Shown in pieces: positions 1 to 10,790 of a stretch of 64,000 nt of DNA; the first letter of the stretch is position 1; the number at the start of each line of letters is the position of its first letter. The stretch is from NCBI RefSeq assembly GCF_024868665.1, contig NC_079904.1, positions 19,097,783 through 19,161,782 on the forward strand. The letters run 5' to 3'. The notes beneath the pieces were generated by a model. That model did not search any database. It saw only the letters and a list, made by a program, of their open reading frames with translations, and was not told the DNA's origin. The position numbers and the translations under genes are program-made. This stretch comes from Triplophysa rosa (Eukaryota > Chordata > Actinopteri > Cypriniformes > Nemacheilidae).

Positions 1-1048
1 AGTTCATGGCGCTGTGATCAGAAACGGAAATGAATCGTACACAATGTTCTGGTTGGATGACATGGGCAGCAGTGAAAGGGCAGCAGTGGGCTATAGGAGC
101 TACCCACGGGGGTACCCTTATAATGGATCAAACTATGTGAATGTGACTATGCCACTAAGGAATCCCACAAGCAGAGTGGCTTACATCTTCTTTGGGCCTG
201 GAGAGGATTTGCAAAGTTTCAGTGTGCATGGTGATTCAGAAAAACTAAACATCTATCTAGGCACCAGAAAACACACATATACCATATGTATTCTTGCAGC
301 TGAGGTTTCCACCAAAGCCCCATATGCAGTAGTGTTGACGGATCAAAAGAAAGTGGTGTTTGAAAGTGCATTAGAAATAAAGGAACAGCCTGTAAAAGAA
401 GTGGAGGAATATGTTAATGTTGTTGAGGACAGTCTTCAGCATGTCAAACCAGTCTTTCAGCAGCTAGAACGACACATCCTGTCACGGGTTCTTAACACAG
501 ACAACTTTCACAAAACTGCTGAGCGTCTGCTAAAATTCTCGCAGAAGAGAAACACAGCGGGAACTCTTGACATTATTGGCCTCTATAAGAAGCAGGGAAA
601 AGGAAAGGGAGGCAAAAAGACAATCCTTTCTGACAGTCTACCAGATATATTTTCTCATATCGAGGCAAATGAGAAGAAGGAGAGACAACTGTCAATGAAG
701 CATGCCTATGAGGATGTTCCAGATGAGGGAGATGATGATTCAAGGACATTCATTGATTACAGTGACGTACGAAAGGGCAGAAAGGTTGGATTTATAAAGG
801 GGCGGAAATTTAAAGAAGTGCAGATAGTGGCTACAGCAGAAACTGAGGATACACCCAGCTCCACCTCATATATACGGCTATTCCTCATTTCGAATATAGC
901 CACTTTTTTTCTTCTGCTAGCAGTGTTGCTGACACGTTTCCAGAGGGCTCAGAGTTTGCACACACAACGTTTTCTCTACTGTGTCCTCCTCATAGATGGC
1001 TTCATCCTGCTCTCTTTGTACTCCTCCTGCTCTCAGACTCAGTGTTAA
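1..1048 (+). CDS. dse: Dermatan sulfate epimerase, C-terminal part (partial, 5' end outside window)
   Basis: The frame starting at base 2 is open from the window edge to a TAA at 1046-1048 (about 348 codons). It has no convincing start codon, so this is the last part of a longer coding sequence. I recognise the C-terminal third of dermatan sulfate epimerase, which converts glucuronate to iduronate in chondroitin/dermatan sulfate chains in the ER/Golgi. Visible landmarks are YPRGYPYNGSNYVNVTM, then HVKPVFQ and a charged linker. Near the end are two hydrophobic segments (about residues 290-310 and 322-342) and a terminal SLYSSCSQTQC, very like the human C-terminus. Human DSE has about 958 residues, so the epimerase domain with its catalytic residues lies upstream of the window. 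No frameshift or internal stop is seen. The relative DSEL is less likely, because it continues into a sulfotransferase domain that is absent here. Identification is from recall of the human protein. Confidence 0.9.
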   Translation, partial: VHGAVIRNGNESYTMFWLDDMGSSERAAVGYRSYPRGYPYNGSNYVNVTMPLRNPTSRVAYIFFGPGEDLQSFSVHGDSEKLNIYLGTRKHTYTICILAAEVSTKAPYAVVLTDQKKVVFESALEIKEQPVKEVEEYVNVVEDSLQHVKPVFQQLERHILSRVLNTDNFHKTAERLLKFSQKRNTAGTLDIIGLYKKQGKGKGGKKTILSDSLPDIFSHIEANEKKERQLSMKHAYEDVPDEGDDDSRTFIDYSDVRKGRKVGFIKGRKFKEVQIVATAETEDTPSSTSYIRLFLISNIATFFLLLAVLLTRFQRAQSLHTQRFLYCVLLIDGFILLSLYSSCSQTQC

Positions 1049-1395
1049 CATCATTATTGACCCTTTTCTGCCAACGGAGTGCCAGGACTTGGCTTTACAT
1101 CAGATAGCAAGACAAAATAATTAAAAAATTATACACACATTCTGTTCAAAATTACACACTTTGGTTCTGAATATTGTTGCCTCTGTAGCTTGCATTGACT
1201 TGCTTGCAGTGTTTTGTGATAGTTATGTATTAGCAAATCTCAACATGACAACATGATGAGTCATTGTGGTTGAGACCAGAGCCTATGTCCTATGTGCACT
1301 GTTTTATTTCTCTTTTACTTTCGCCTTTGAAACCGACCCCGTTCAGCAGGGAGGGAAGGGGAGGTTAAGTGAAGGAGAGTCCCAGTAACTCATTT
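1049..1395 (+). other. dse 3' UTR / start of intergenic region
   Basis: Non-coding sequence just after the dse stop. A candidate poly(A) signal ATTAAA lies at 1120-1125, about 75 bases after the stop, in an A/T-rich stretch. Whether it is used cannot be told from sequence. Nothing else is recognised up to the SINE. Confidence 0.4.
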
Positions 1396-1548
1396 AGCTT
1401 TCCTGTAGCTCAGTGGTTAGAGCATGGCGCTAGCAACGCCGAGGTCATGGGCTCGATCCCAGGGATTGCACATACTCCAAAACAAATGTATAGCATAATG
1501 CTATGTAAGTCGCTTTGGATAAAAAGCAAATGCATAAATGTAAATGTT
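1396..1548 (+). mobile_element. tRNA-Ala-derived SINE with L2-type tail
   Basis: The head is tRNA-like: an A-box-like TAGCTCAGTGG near 1406 and a B-box-like GGCTCGATCCC near 1450. Around 1427-1441 a GGCG/CGCC stem closes a 7-base loop CTAGCAA, which would present an AGC (Ala) anticodon. After a short unrelated body it ends in GTAAGTCGCTTTGGATAAA followed by an AAATGTAAATG-type tail (1506-1548). The same tail ends the L2 LINE at 57511-57561, so this looks like a SINE mobilised by that LINE class. It resembles tRNA-derived SINEs of carps. The frame across the head gives a peptide often misannotated as protein. Confidence 0.8.
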
Positions 1549-1687
1549 GGGGTCAGCTCTACTAAATTAAAACAGTAAATTATTATTTACCTACTCTCGT
1601 GAGTAAATGTGTAGTTTTTTAATAGTTGACACTGGCATAAAAATGCATTGTAACATATAAATGACTTTAAATATTACAATTAAATTC

Positions 1688-1775
1688 AAAATGGACTTAA
1701 ATAGCGCTTTTCACAGTTTTCATTGGTGCAAAGCAGTTTTACATAATAATACAAAGACATTAGATATAAATAAAA
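1688..1775 (-). mobile_element. L2-type LINE 3'-end fragment
   Basis: On the - strand this matches the last bases of the LINE whose longer copies are at 2843-3905 and 33931-34937: an AGCGCTTTTCAC-like core and a CAAAGCAG block. Only the extreme 3' end is present, as expected for a 5'-truncated insertion. Confidence 0.5.
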
Positions 1776-1828
1776 GTAAAACAAAATACATGGTATTATT
1801 GGGAGTTATTCTTCATGCAATGTGCATT

Positions 1829-2361
1829 TGTTAGGATGCGGACAGAAGAACCCAAGTGCAGAACAGTGATGGTGGCAAAACAAAACTTTTATTTACAATA
1901 AACACAAAACAAAGACCCACAAGGGGGTAAAACACCAAGGACAGGGAGTAAATAATAATATACAGACTTGACGGGTACACTACACTGACTAGACTAACTA
2001 CAGAACACTAGATGTAAACTAGACTGACTTACTATGACAAGACGAAGATAATCCCAGGCACGAAAACCAGCGAATTCCATTAACCGCAAGACAAGACCTC
2101 TTCAAACTCTGACTACGAAATCTCTTTGACAGAGACTGAATACACAAAACGAACCAGCACAGGACAGAAAACACAAGGGCATTAAATAGGGAGTCAATCA
2201 GGAAGGAACAGGTGGGAGGCATAAACTAATTAACAATCAATAATAAGGAAACGAGAGGGCGGGGACATAGCTGAGACCCGAGAGAGCACGTGGTACACCA
2301 TAGCAAGCAATACTACGTCTCTCTCACACTAAACGCATGGGTCTATCATGATTCTGCCACA
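1829..2361 (-). mobile_element. Solo LTR (Gypsy/ERV-type)
   Basis: Read on the - strand it starts TGTGGCAG and ends CATCCTAACA, a TG...CA pair typical of LTRs. An AATAAA-type signal lies near the 3' end, followed by a CACTTGGGT block. It is clearly related to the solo LTR at 32227-32734: both have GGCAGAAxCATGATAGA near the start and GCACTTGGGT near the end. No internal coding region adjoins, so it is a solo LTR or fragment. The flanks (GCATT and AGACG) show no target duplication, so the exact ends are uncertain. Small open frames inside are chance. Confidence 0.65.
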
Positions 2362-2842
2362 AGACGCTGTTTTTGATTGTTTTTACAATATTATAATGTG
2401 CAGAGTACATGTGTTAATTCGCTATTTGCCTCTGTCCACTCACCTAATAGTCATGCTCTCCACATTTTGCTGTGTTTGCTAAAGTGCAAGAATAGCTATA
2501 CAAATAAATAACAAAACTGATCTGCCACATCTGGGAAAAGTCAACAGGCATTGGATACTTAAATTTTTTGTTTTTTGAAAAAACGAGGTGATTGTTTTTT
2601 GTCTCTTTATTGACTTGTGTGGCAGTCAGAGCATGTGAGCGGAGCTGAGCAGTGAGAACCACGTGGGTGTTCGCTCCACCGCTCAAAATCGCACAAGACC
2701 GCTCCGCGCTCACCTACAATTTCATCCTGCTCCGGTGAAATCACTCCACGCTCACTCAAATTTAAAATTCCTCTGCATGCCTAACACCTGCCGTTTTCAA
2801 CCGAAGCCTTACCCCTCGTTTACACCGTATGCATCTGCTCAA

Positions 2843-3075
2843 CTCAACTTTATTTATATAGTGCTTTTACAATTTTCATTGTTACAAAGCAGCTGTACAT
2901 GAGACATATTGACTATAAGCAAAATAATTAAAGTTGTACCTGCAAAAACAAGAAAAGGTTGAAAACACAGAAGACAGACATACCCACATACAAAACACTC
3001 CACACACACAATATGCACACGTACTAACACACATAGACATAGAGACACACACACACATGCACACACACACACACA

Positions 3076-3106
<31 letters not shown>

Positions 3107-3905
3107 CGTACGTACACAGACAAGTACGCACACACACACACACACACACGCTCAGTGAGAGCACACATTTAGGATAAAGGAGAGAGAAGCACAGGTCAAA
3201 TATAACAGACTATAAATTCCTATATGCAATATTAATTAAGTAAAACTTTAAAATTCTAAAGCAGCCCCCCCGGTCAGGCAGATAGTGCAAAAACAGTATG
3301 CAAACGGTGGCGAGGAACCCAAAACTCTAATCGAGAAAAAAAACCTCAGGAGAACCCAGGCCCAACCAGGGGATTCCAGTTCCCCTCTGGCAAAAGCTGC
3401 TGCCTCTGCACAAGCTCCAGAGAACTTGCACAACAAGGCTAAATAAAATAAATAAACTTAATAATAAAATAAATTATAGTTTAAGATTATCATTAATAAT
3501 CTAATAGCATTTGAAGTTTTGTGGTGAAGACATGTCAAGAGACCGCGTCCTTCTTTATCCAGCTCTATCATCTCAGCTCTTGTCAGGTCCCCACTTCCCA
3601 TTCTCCACTCTACCATCAGGTCAGGCCATGAACTGCATCCTGCTCGCTGTGGTAACCTTGGAACAATGAGACAAGACTGGCTGAGAGTAGAGTACTGTTC
3701 TGTACTCTTTGATGCAACAAGTACATCAGTTGTGTTTTTGGTTCCGGTTGATCTAACTAATGCAGCCTAAACCCTCTGAAGATTTATATTATGGAAGAGT
3801 AGTGTATGCAAGATTAAAAAGATGCATCTTTAATCTAGATTTAAACTGACAGAGTGTGTCTGCCTCCCGGACAGTGCAGGGAAGACTATTCCAAAGTTTC
3901 TGCGG
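2843..3905 (-). mobile_element. L2/CR1-type LINE, 3' end (5'-truncated), inserted in the hAT element
   Basis: On the - strand it begins in the end of the LINE reverse-transcriptase frame: a WNSLPCTVREADTLCQFKSR-like stretch encoded at about 3905-3845. It continues through about 900 bases of 3' UTR and ends in a TATATAAATAAAGTTGAGTTGA-type tail at 2843-2860. A second copy in the opposite orientation is at 33931-34937, and the two align almost end to end, including the internal CA/TG microsatellite. Only the last part of the element is present. Confidence 0.75.
2995..3152. repeat. (CA)n microsatellite
   Basis: Interrupted CA/TG dinucleotide run inside the LINE 3' UTR. The inverted LINE copy has the matching TG run at 34660-34765, so the microsatellite belongs to the LINE. 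Open frames across it encode only Cys/Val or His/Thr repeats and are not genes. Confidence 0.9.
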
Positions 3906-3960
3906 CACGTTACGGCTCCGACGCGGCTACCGGAACTGATCGCGGTCATTCTAGTCTATG

Positions 3961-5175
3961 CTTCAGCTGCGATCGGTGCCTCCTCTTCAGGGGAAGCTGG
4001 AATTCAAAATACGTGTTCAGCGCTTCACGTGAACCTATGTGCATCACGCATCATGTCAAAATACGTGCGTGCTGCAGACGCGTCGAAAGAGTTTATGATA
4101 AAAGAGATGCTTGCGTTCAGAAGACACTGCGTTAACACTTAACTCTGATTACACATGCGACTAAGCGAGTATTGTCGTGGCGAAAAGTCAATCTGCCAAT
4201 GTTGAAAGAATTCACGAAAACCAGAGAGCCAGGTTTCAAGAGGTTTCAATCTTTATTTGCTCGAGCAAGCAAAGTGAGCCATACAGAGTTAATCTGAAGA
4301 TGCCTAACAATTACACTTCTGACTCCATCTTTTATACACTGTTCTCAAGTCGTTATCACAGTTTAAACCAATCATATTTACCTGACATCATCTTCTCCCA
4401 ATCAGTTTCTACATGACATCACTTATTTTTGTTTGCCCATCCTCTTTTGACTTTCCACAGTTATTTATCAAACTTTTTATGTTAACTTTTAACTGTGGCG
4501 AAACCTTTTAAAGGATTAAAAAATATATGTACATACATCCATCTTTAAAATGTAGATGTATGTCATTTTGTCAGTTGCTACTGTATGACAGACAAACACA
4601 TCCATCTCTGAAATGCGAATGTATGTCATATTGTCATTTACTACCCCTAGCTTACATGTACTTCAAAAACTACCATGCATTTTAGACCTGATCTCGTGTG
4701 AAGAGTACATATTGTGTGTGTGCTCAAAGCGTTTGCGTGCAAAGGATGTCTTATGGTGCTGTTTGATGTTCAACTTGGCCTGTAACCTTTGACCCATGAG
4801 ATCATGGTCTTTTTGCCATGAGCCTCATAGTCTTTTCTGTGTTAGAGAAGTGTGTGAGACCTATAACTAGTTTAAATGCATTGTCTCATATAAAAACTCA
4901 ATCAATAATAGAAAAACAATAGAAAAACTTAATACTGTAATAGAAAAACCACCATAGTATCTAGCAAATGCAAGCGTCTCTTTTATTAAAAACCCTTTTG
5001 ACGTATCTGCAGCAGGCACGTATTTTGATATGATGCGCCACACACGTCAGGGCTAAATACATGTTTTGCCGAGCTTCGCATCACTGCTTCCCCTGAAGAG
5101 GAGTCACGGATCACCACTGCTATGCTTGTGTTTACACCAGACATCTCTCCTTCACAACGAATGATTTTTGAAGTG
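3961..5175. repeat. Pair of inverted repeats (about 3961-4140 and 4955-5175) inside the hAT element
   Basis: The left arm carries CCTCTTCAGGGGAAGC, then CAAAATACGTGC, CTGCAGA and AAAAGAGATGCTTGC. The right arm carries the same landmarks in the same order on the other strand, with substitutions and small gaps. The arms could be terminal repeats of a nested small DNA transposon, or an inverted duplication within the hAT interior. No target duplication was resolved. The DNA between them has no recognised gene. Confidence 0.5.
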
Positions 5176-5399
5176 TAGGCTGACAGTTTTGTTAATTGTT
5201 GAAGGTACATGAGAATTCTGGGTGGATTTGTGCATGCCCTTGACTCGTGGTGTGAGCGGTATCGAAGCGGAACCAGAGCGAGACAGAGCGATCACTCCGG
5301 CCTTTGGATAAAAACCCGCTCCGCGCTCTGACTATATTTTACACGGTCCACTCCCCGCTCGCTTCCCGCTCCGCTCCGCTCAAATGCTCTGGTGGCAGT

Positions 5400-7243
5400 T
5401 ATGCAATCCATTTATTTCAGTTTACCAACTCATCAAAATCACCAGCTCACTCATAGACGATGGCATTTGATCACTATGGTTATCGCTACTACAGGCACAA
5501 TTGAGGCAGCTAATAGCTAGTCATAGGACCCAGGGGGCGGGATCCGGAGTCGTAGCAGCAGCAGCACACACAAACTGTGTCCCAATTTGGGGGCTGCAAC
5601 CTCCTTAGGTCGCAGACTTAAAAACGAGGACTTTGTCTTCAAAGCACACAGCCTCAAAAGTCCAAGAACCGAATTGAAATGAGATGGGCTAGCCTCGCGG
5701 AGGATTTCCTAATTGTGTCATCTGCCGCTCCTGTTGCGTGGCGATAGCAGCAGGACACAGCAGTGACATTTCTGACTTTTAAACAAATACGGAGCAAGAA
5801 AAATTACATTTTATTTTAGAGAATATGACATGTTTATGTAGATTAAAACAGCCCAACAGTATATTAAATTAACCAACCATATTAAATTAATCTTGGGATA
5901 GCCAAAGCTGTGAAGGATACATTTGTTCTATCCTTAAAACCCTGCGGATATAAGGTCCCATTTTGGGGCTGCTTTTGAAGTAACCTTTGAATCTGGACAG
6001 CCTTACCAGCCTTCAGTCGTGCTGCTGTGACACAATAGGTCTTAAAGGTGTCATGAACTGGGCTTGTTTATTTTTTTATACCGTTGTATGAAGTCTACTT
6101 ATGACGTTCGCGTTGTTTTTATATTCAAAAACATCAAAATCAATAAGTAATAGGCTATTTTCTACCCGGGTTTTGAGGCCGACTCGACAAACGTTCGGTT
6201 TTAATGGGCGTGCCGCATTGAAGACTTGGAAGAAATGCCCACTGCTATGATTGGATAGCAGTTTGCTTAGTAAACTTAGTTGGAGCCTTCTGTGAATTTG
6301 GTTAGAGACGTAACGTTAGGTTACACATTCACCCTATTCGCACGGGATTAGTATTATCAGGGGACCTCGTGTGATTTATAAATTACCTCCCCACCACATC
6401 TGTATTTCCTGTGGCGCATTCACACGGGATAAATGAAGCCTGTGATATTACTCAATTTGAATTGAACAGTGTTGATTGAATTACAGTGTGCTTTAAGAAA
6501 GTATACTGATTAGGTTCTTGTTTCATAGCTACAACTTATTTGAAACTATATACAAATTTGGTGTCTTTAGGGAAAGATTTGTTATAATACAAATTATAGA
6601 GATTGTTATTTTACAGAAAGGTTTCGTATACACAAATTTATCATATAACTCAACAGAAGTTACAAGTGTTTCGAAACCTAGTTAACAGTTGCTAGGAGTG
6701 TCTGTTTTAGGCAACAAGATTATTAAGATAATACAACCCGGTTTTTCAGTGTCGACGTTGTGACACCAGTGGCAATTTTTGAATTCTGTCACCATGCGCA
6801 GCCGGTCCAGTTCGGAGTTTTATGTTGGACGGAGAAGGGGGTGACTTTTGGGTCTTTTCTTCAGCCTCAAAACTTCACTTTTTGAATAAACTAACTAATC
6901 TGTGCCTGTTATGTGTGTATATTATAATATAAGTTACAAACTTTTAGGTTTAGGCTTAAATGCTTTTGTGCATACAAAATAATAAATGGAAACAAAATAC
7001 AATGTCGGATTAGATAAAAAAAACATTACACCCCAATATAATAGAATACATGGTATTGTTAATGTTACGGTTGTTGGCATTGAGGAAGTTATCTCCCTAG
7101 TTATGTCTAGAGGAGGCAATTCGTGACACTGACAGCTTCCTCGAGTGGACCGGCGTGTCTATTACACGCTTAGGTGTGATACTGGGTTGGATAATATGAG
7201 TTTGGATTTGGTAATTTACAAACCCAAATGAAAAATTCATGGT
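5400..7243. other. Intergenic, no gene recognised
   Basis: A/T-rich DNA without a credible coding frame. The only structure noted is a short direct repeat, GTCCCAATTTGGGGGCTGC at 5578-5596 and GTCCCATTTTGGGGCTGC near 5958-5975. It may mark ends of a degraded transposon, but orientation and termini are unclear. Confidence 0.4.
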
Positions 7244-7470
7244 GCAGTTGTGGGCTAGTGGTTAGAGCATCAGACTCATAACCAGAAGTTCACCGATTTG
7301 ATTCTTAGTGCCAACAGGTAACGACTCGCGTGCCTTTGAGCCAGGTACCCCTTTTTGTCCCCGGGTCCTGCAGGAATGGCTAGGTGTGTTCACGGCTTGC
7401 AGTGCGTGTGTTCACTACTTACTGGATGGGTTAAATGAAGAGGTCACCTTTTGGGTATGGGTCACATAAC
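7244..7470 (+). mobile_element. V-SINE/DANA-like tRNA-derived SINE (diverged)
   Basis: The tRNA-like head (GGGCTAGTGGTTAGAGC at about 7252-7268, with a degraded B box near 7290) is followed by a body ending in GGATGGGTTAAAT and GGGTATGGGTCACAT (about 7424-7466). The same order of blocks occurs on the - strand at 58837-59157 in a better-preserved copy. This copy has lost part of the central domain. Confidence 0.65.
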
Positions 7471-9530
7471 TGACAAATAGGTTACTTTCACAAATGTAGA
7501 GGATATATTAATCAGAATCAGAAAGAGATTTATTGCCAAGTATGTTTGCACATACAAGGAATTTGTTTTGGTCACAGGAGCATCCAGAACACAGAAACAG
7601 CAACAACAGTACACAGAGACCATAACACAATACATATACACATAAGTTGAACATCTTTTCAAAGGTCATTTTCAATTCTTGCAAGCTCCTTTACTTTACA
7701 CTTTTTGTAAGTGTGCTGTTCTTGTAAGAATGGTAAACAACACCTTTAGAAATTAACTGTTTGAAAAATAACCCTGATTGAACTGTTATACCAAGGAAAC
7801 ATTGATTAGCCATTTTTTGTAACACAGATATTCTCTTTTTTATAGGGCAGCCAAAACCCTGTCCATGTTTTTGAAACTCCTCAGACTTATTTGTAAGTCT
7901 AGAGCTACTTTGTCAAAAAGTTTCCTCACATTCTCACTTGCTCTGACCATGATCTTCTCACCTTTTTTGGAGAGGTTCCTCCATCTGAGAAATCTTGTGA
8001 AGTGTCTGCTCTGATATCAATATAGCAAACATTTACAACATCCTGAAGAATAATGTGCATGGCAAAAACTAATAAAAAAAACATTGTTACAATACTTCCT
8101 CTTCAAAATTCCATTCAAACTGGAAGTGCATGAAACAGCAAAAATGATCTCTAATCAGCAGCTTTCCAGAACTTCTGGTCATCTCTTGATCTTGGTGCCC
8201 TTGTGATCTCTACTGGTAGTAAAATAGCAAGCAGCTCTTTATTTACAAGACTGTTTTTTGTGCCTATGTACCAGTCTTTGTCAAGGTGCTTACTGTCTTG
8301 GCAGAGAGAGGCAAGCTGTCTTGTTGTACTAAGGCAGACACTGTTTGTTTCTTTTTAAAGCACATTTTTATACAACCAGGGTTAACCAAAGTGCTGTACA
8401 AGCAGAATAAATAGAGTAATAGCAGCAATAATATCAATAACAATCAATCATAAAGCACATTATAAACATAACAATAGATAAAGAGAAAGACAAGATGCAA
8501 GATCAAAATTTGTACTCTAGCTGATTAAAAGCAGTAGATAGCAAGTGGGCATTCAACAGGAATTTAAAGGTTGAGATGGTCTGAGCAGATTTTATGTGTA
8601 TAGCTGACTGATCAGTTCTGACTTCTATCTCTTTTTTTACTCTTTTTATTAAAAAAAACCCCACTTAGCTTTGTATACTGGCTATATGACACCAGTTTTA
8701 TTGCACTTATGCTTTTGTTGTCCTTATGTTGTTCCAACTGCTTCCGTTGTTTACCTCATTTGTAAGTCGCTTTGGATAAAAATGACTAAATTTAAATGTA
8801 TAGGCAGTGTGTTCCAAAGTTTAGGAACAACAACTGAAAATGCATGAGTAGCTTAAATCTGAGTCTAGGAACTGTTAAAACAATTGATCGGAAGATCTTA
8901 GATACCTAGAAGAGGAGTATCGGCTCACTAGAGATTCCAGGTACTTTAGTGCCAGTAGCGATGTTACGTTCTGTGCAGAGGCTTTGTAGCGTGTGTCGAG
9001 AAATCCTGAAAGCTTTCAGTGAAGCGCGTATCGAGGCTTGTATCCCTTTAGACAAATGACATCTTAGATGACATCTGAAGCCTCGCTTAATTCCGCCCAA
9101 GTGGTTCAGTAAGCGGTTCGAATCTTGCCGAAACATTTTGACAGCTATGTAAACCCATGGGATCCCCTCAAAATGTGTGGTTGTGATACCAAATATTGGG
9201 CGATTGGAGGACCCACTTCAGTACTGGGAAAGACAAAAGATTATACATCCGCATCTGCAGGCTTGCTGTCAAGTATTTATTTCAAAGGCAGGAGAAGTTG
9301 TCAAAAATTTTTTTACCTTAGCCCTAAAACTGTTGAGAAAATAATATTCTTGAATAGATTCCTTATAAAAAGTATATCCTCTTCATCATTTTCCTTGCAA
9401 ATTTTCCAAGCAAAATCACAGTCCTCTGCCAAGTTACACAAGCACATTCACTGCCTTCTGCCCAATTAAACCCAGACACTTTCCAGTTTTAGAATAATAA
9501 TATTTCCCCTTCTGCCTATTATGACCAAAT
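7471..9530. other. Intergenic, LINE-tail scraps only
   Basis: No credible gene. Two scraps resemble LINE 3' ends: around 8366-8420 (a GTGCTGTACAA block) and 8764-8805 (GTAAGTCGCTTTGGATAAA, the L2/SINE tail). The short frame around 8906-9136 has no recognised domain and is treated as chance. Confidence 0.4.
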
Positions 9531-9534
9531 AATT

Positions 9535-10790
9535 GATTTACACACATTTGATAGCCCCATTCATTTCAAGACAAGTGAAAATGTCCATATTGGGCCCAAA
9601 TTGTCAATATTTTGTGTGGCCACCATTATTATCCAGCACTGCCTTAACCCTCTTGGGCATGGAGTTCACCAGAGCTTCACAGGTTGCCACTGGAGTCCTC
9701 CTCCATGACGACATCACGGAGCTGGTGGATGTTAGAGACCTTGCACTCCTCCACCTTCCATCCATTTGAGGATGCCCCACAGATGCAAAATAGGGTTTAG
9801 GTCTGGAGACATGCTTGGCCAGTCCATCACCTTTACCCTCAGCTTCTTTTGAGGTCGTTATCATGTTGGAATACTGCCCTGCGGTGCAGTCTGCGAAGGG
9901 AGGGGATCATGCTCTGCTTCAGTATGTCACAGTACATGTTGGCATTCATGGTTCCCTCAATGAACTGTAGCTCCCCAGTGCCGGCAGCACTCATGCAGCT
10001 CCAGACCATGACATTCCAACCACGCTGCTTGACTGTAGGCAAGACTCACTTGTCTTTGTACTCCTCACCTGGTTGCCGCCACACGCTTGACACCATTTGA
10101 ACAAAATAAGTTTATCTTTGTCTCATCAGATCACAGGACATGGTTCCAGTAATCCATGTCCTTAGTCTGCATGTCTTCAGCAAACTGTTTGCAGGCTTTC
10201 TTGTACATCATCTTTAGAAGGCTGTTTGCAGGCTTCCTTCTGTGATGACAGCCATGCAGACCAATTTGTTGCAGTGTGCGGCGTATGGTCTGAGCACTGA
10301 CAGGCTGACTCCCACCCCTTCAACCTCTGCAGCAATGCTGGCAGCACTCATACATCTGTTTCCCAAAGACAACCACTGGATATGACGCTGAGCACGTGTA
10401 CTCAACTTTGGTCGACCATGGCGAGGCCTGTTCTGAGTGGAATCTGTCCTGTTAAACAGCTGTATGGCCGTGGCCACCATGCTGCAGCTCAGTTTCAGGG
10501 TCTTGGCAATCTTCTTATAGCCTAAGCCATCTTTATGTATAGCAACAATTTTTTTTTTCTTTGAGTTCTTTGCCATGAGGTGCCATGTTGAACTTCCAGT
10601 GACCAGTATGAGAGAGTGAGAGCGATAACACCAAATTTAACACACCTGCTCCCCATTCACACCTGAGACCTTGTAACACTAACGTATCGCATGACACCGG
10701 AGAGGGAAAATGGCTAATTGGGCCCAATTTCACTTTTGTTGCCAACGTTTTAGACATTAATGGCTGTGTGTTAAGTTTTATTCAAGCCCC
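9535..10790 (-). mobile_element. Tc1-like DNA transposon (inactive)
   Basis: A degraded transposase on the - strand lies between diverged inverted ends. Each end contains ATTGGGCCCAA(A/T)T (about 9593-9606 and 10718-10732) and GTGAAA just outside. Spacing and content fit a fish Tc1/mariner element of about 1.2 kb. The outermost ends and TA duplications were not resolved. Confidence 0.8.
9620..10576 (-). pseudogene. Tc1-like transposase pseudogene
   Basis: The N-terminal piece (10576-10214) starts MAKNSKKKK and has a helix-turn-helix-like GYKKIAKTLKLS plus GRPK. The middle piece (10042-9842) reads WNVMVWSCMSAAGTG and FQHDND, the usual second catalytic Asp region. The C-terminal piece is in other frames near 9840-9620 and contains SPDLNPI followed by LHLWGIL. 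In active Tc1 transposases a catalytic Glu follows DLNPI; here that codon is TTG (Leu). Several frameshifts separate the pieces, so the gene is dead. Confidence 0.85.

Larger units (their letters stand above)
2619..5399. mobile_element. hAT-type DNA transposon with perfect 8-bp target duplication, nested insertions inside
   Basis: An 8-base duplication GTGGCAGT flanks the element at 2619-2626 and 5392-5399. The element itself (2627-5391) starts CAGAGCATGTGAGCGG and ends with the inverted counterpart of CAGAGCATTTGAGCGG. Both ends carry GAGCGGAGC/GCTCCGCTC-rich subterminal repeats (about 2627-2760 and 5240-5391). Eight-base duplications with CAG...CTG ends are the hAT signature. No transposase frame is seen, so it is non-autonomous or gutted. 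It contains a reverse-oriented LINE end (2843-3905) and a pair of inverted repeats (about 3961-4140 and 4955-5175). Confidence 0.85.

Noticed and set aside
1404..1475. Functional tRNA-Ala gene
   Set aside because: The anticodon arm is plausible but the acceptor and T stems do not pair well, and the head is fused to a SINE body with an L2 tail.
1369..1578. 69-codon frame containing AQWLEHGASNAEVMGSIPG
   Set aside because: It is the translation of the tRNA-like SINE head; this peptide is a familiar false protein in fish annotations.
2854..3168. Several Cys/Val- and His/Thr-rich frames
   Set aside because: They are readings of the (CA)n microsatellite in a LINE 3' UTR; the same holds for 34538-34908.
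8906..9136. 76-codon reverse frame starting MFRQDSNRLLNHL
   Set aside because: No recognised domain and no supporting repeat or splice context; kept as unassigned.
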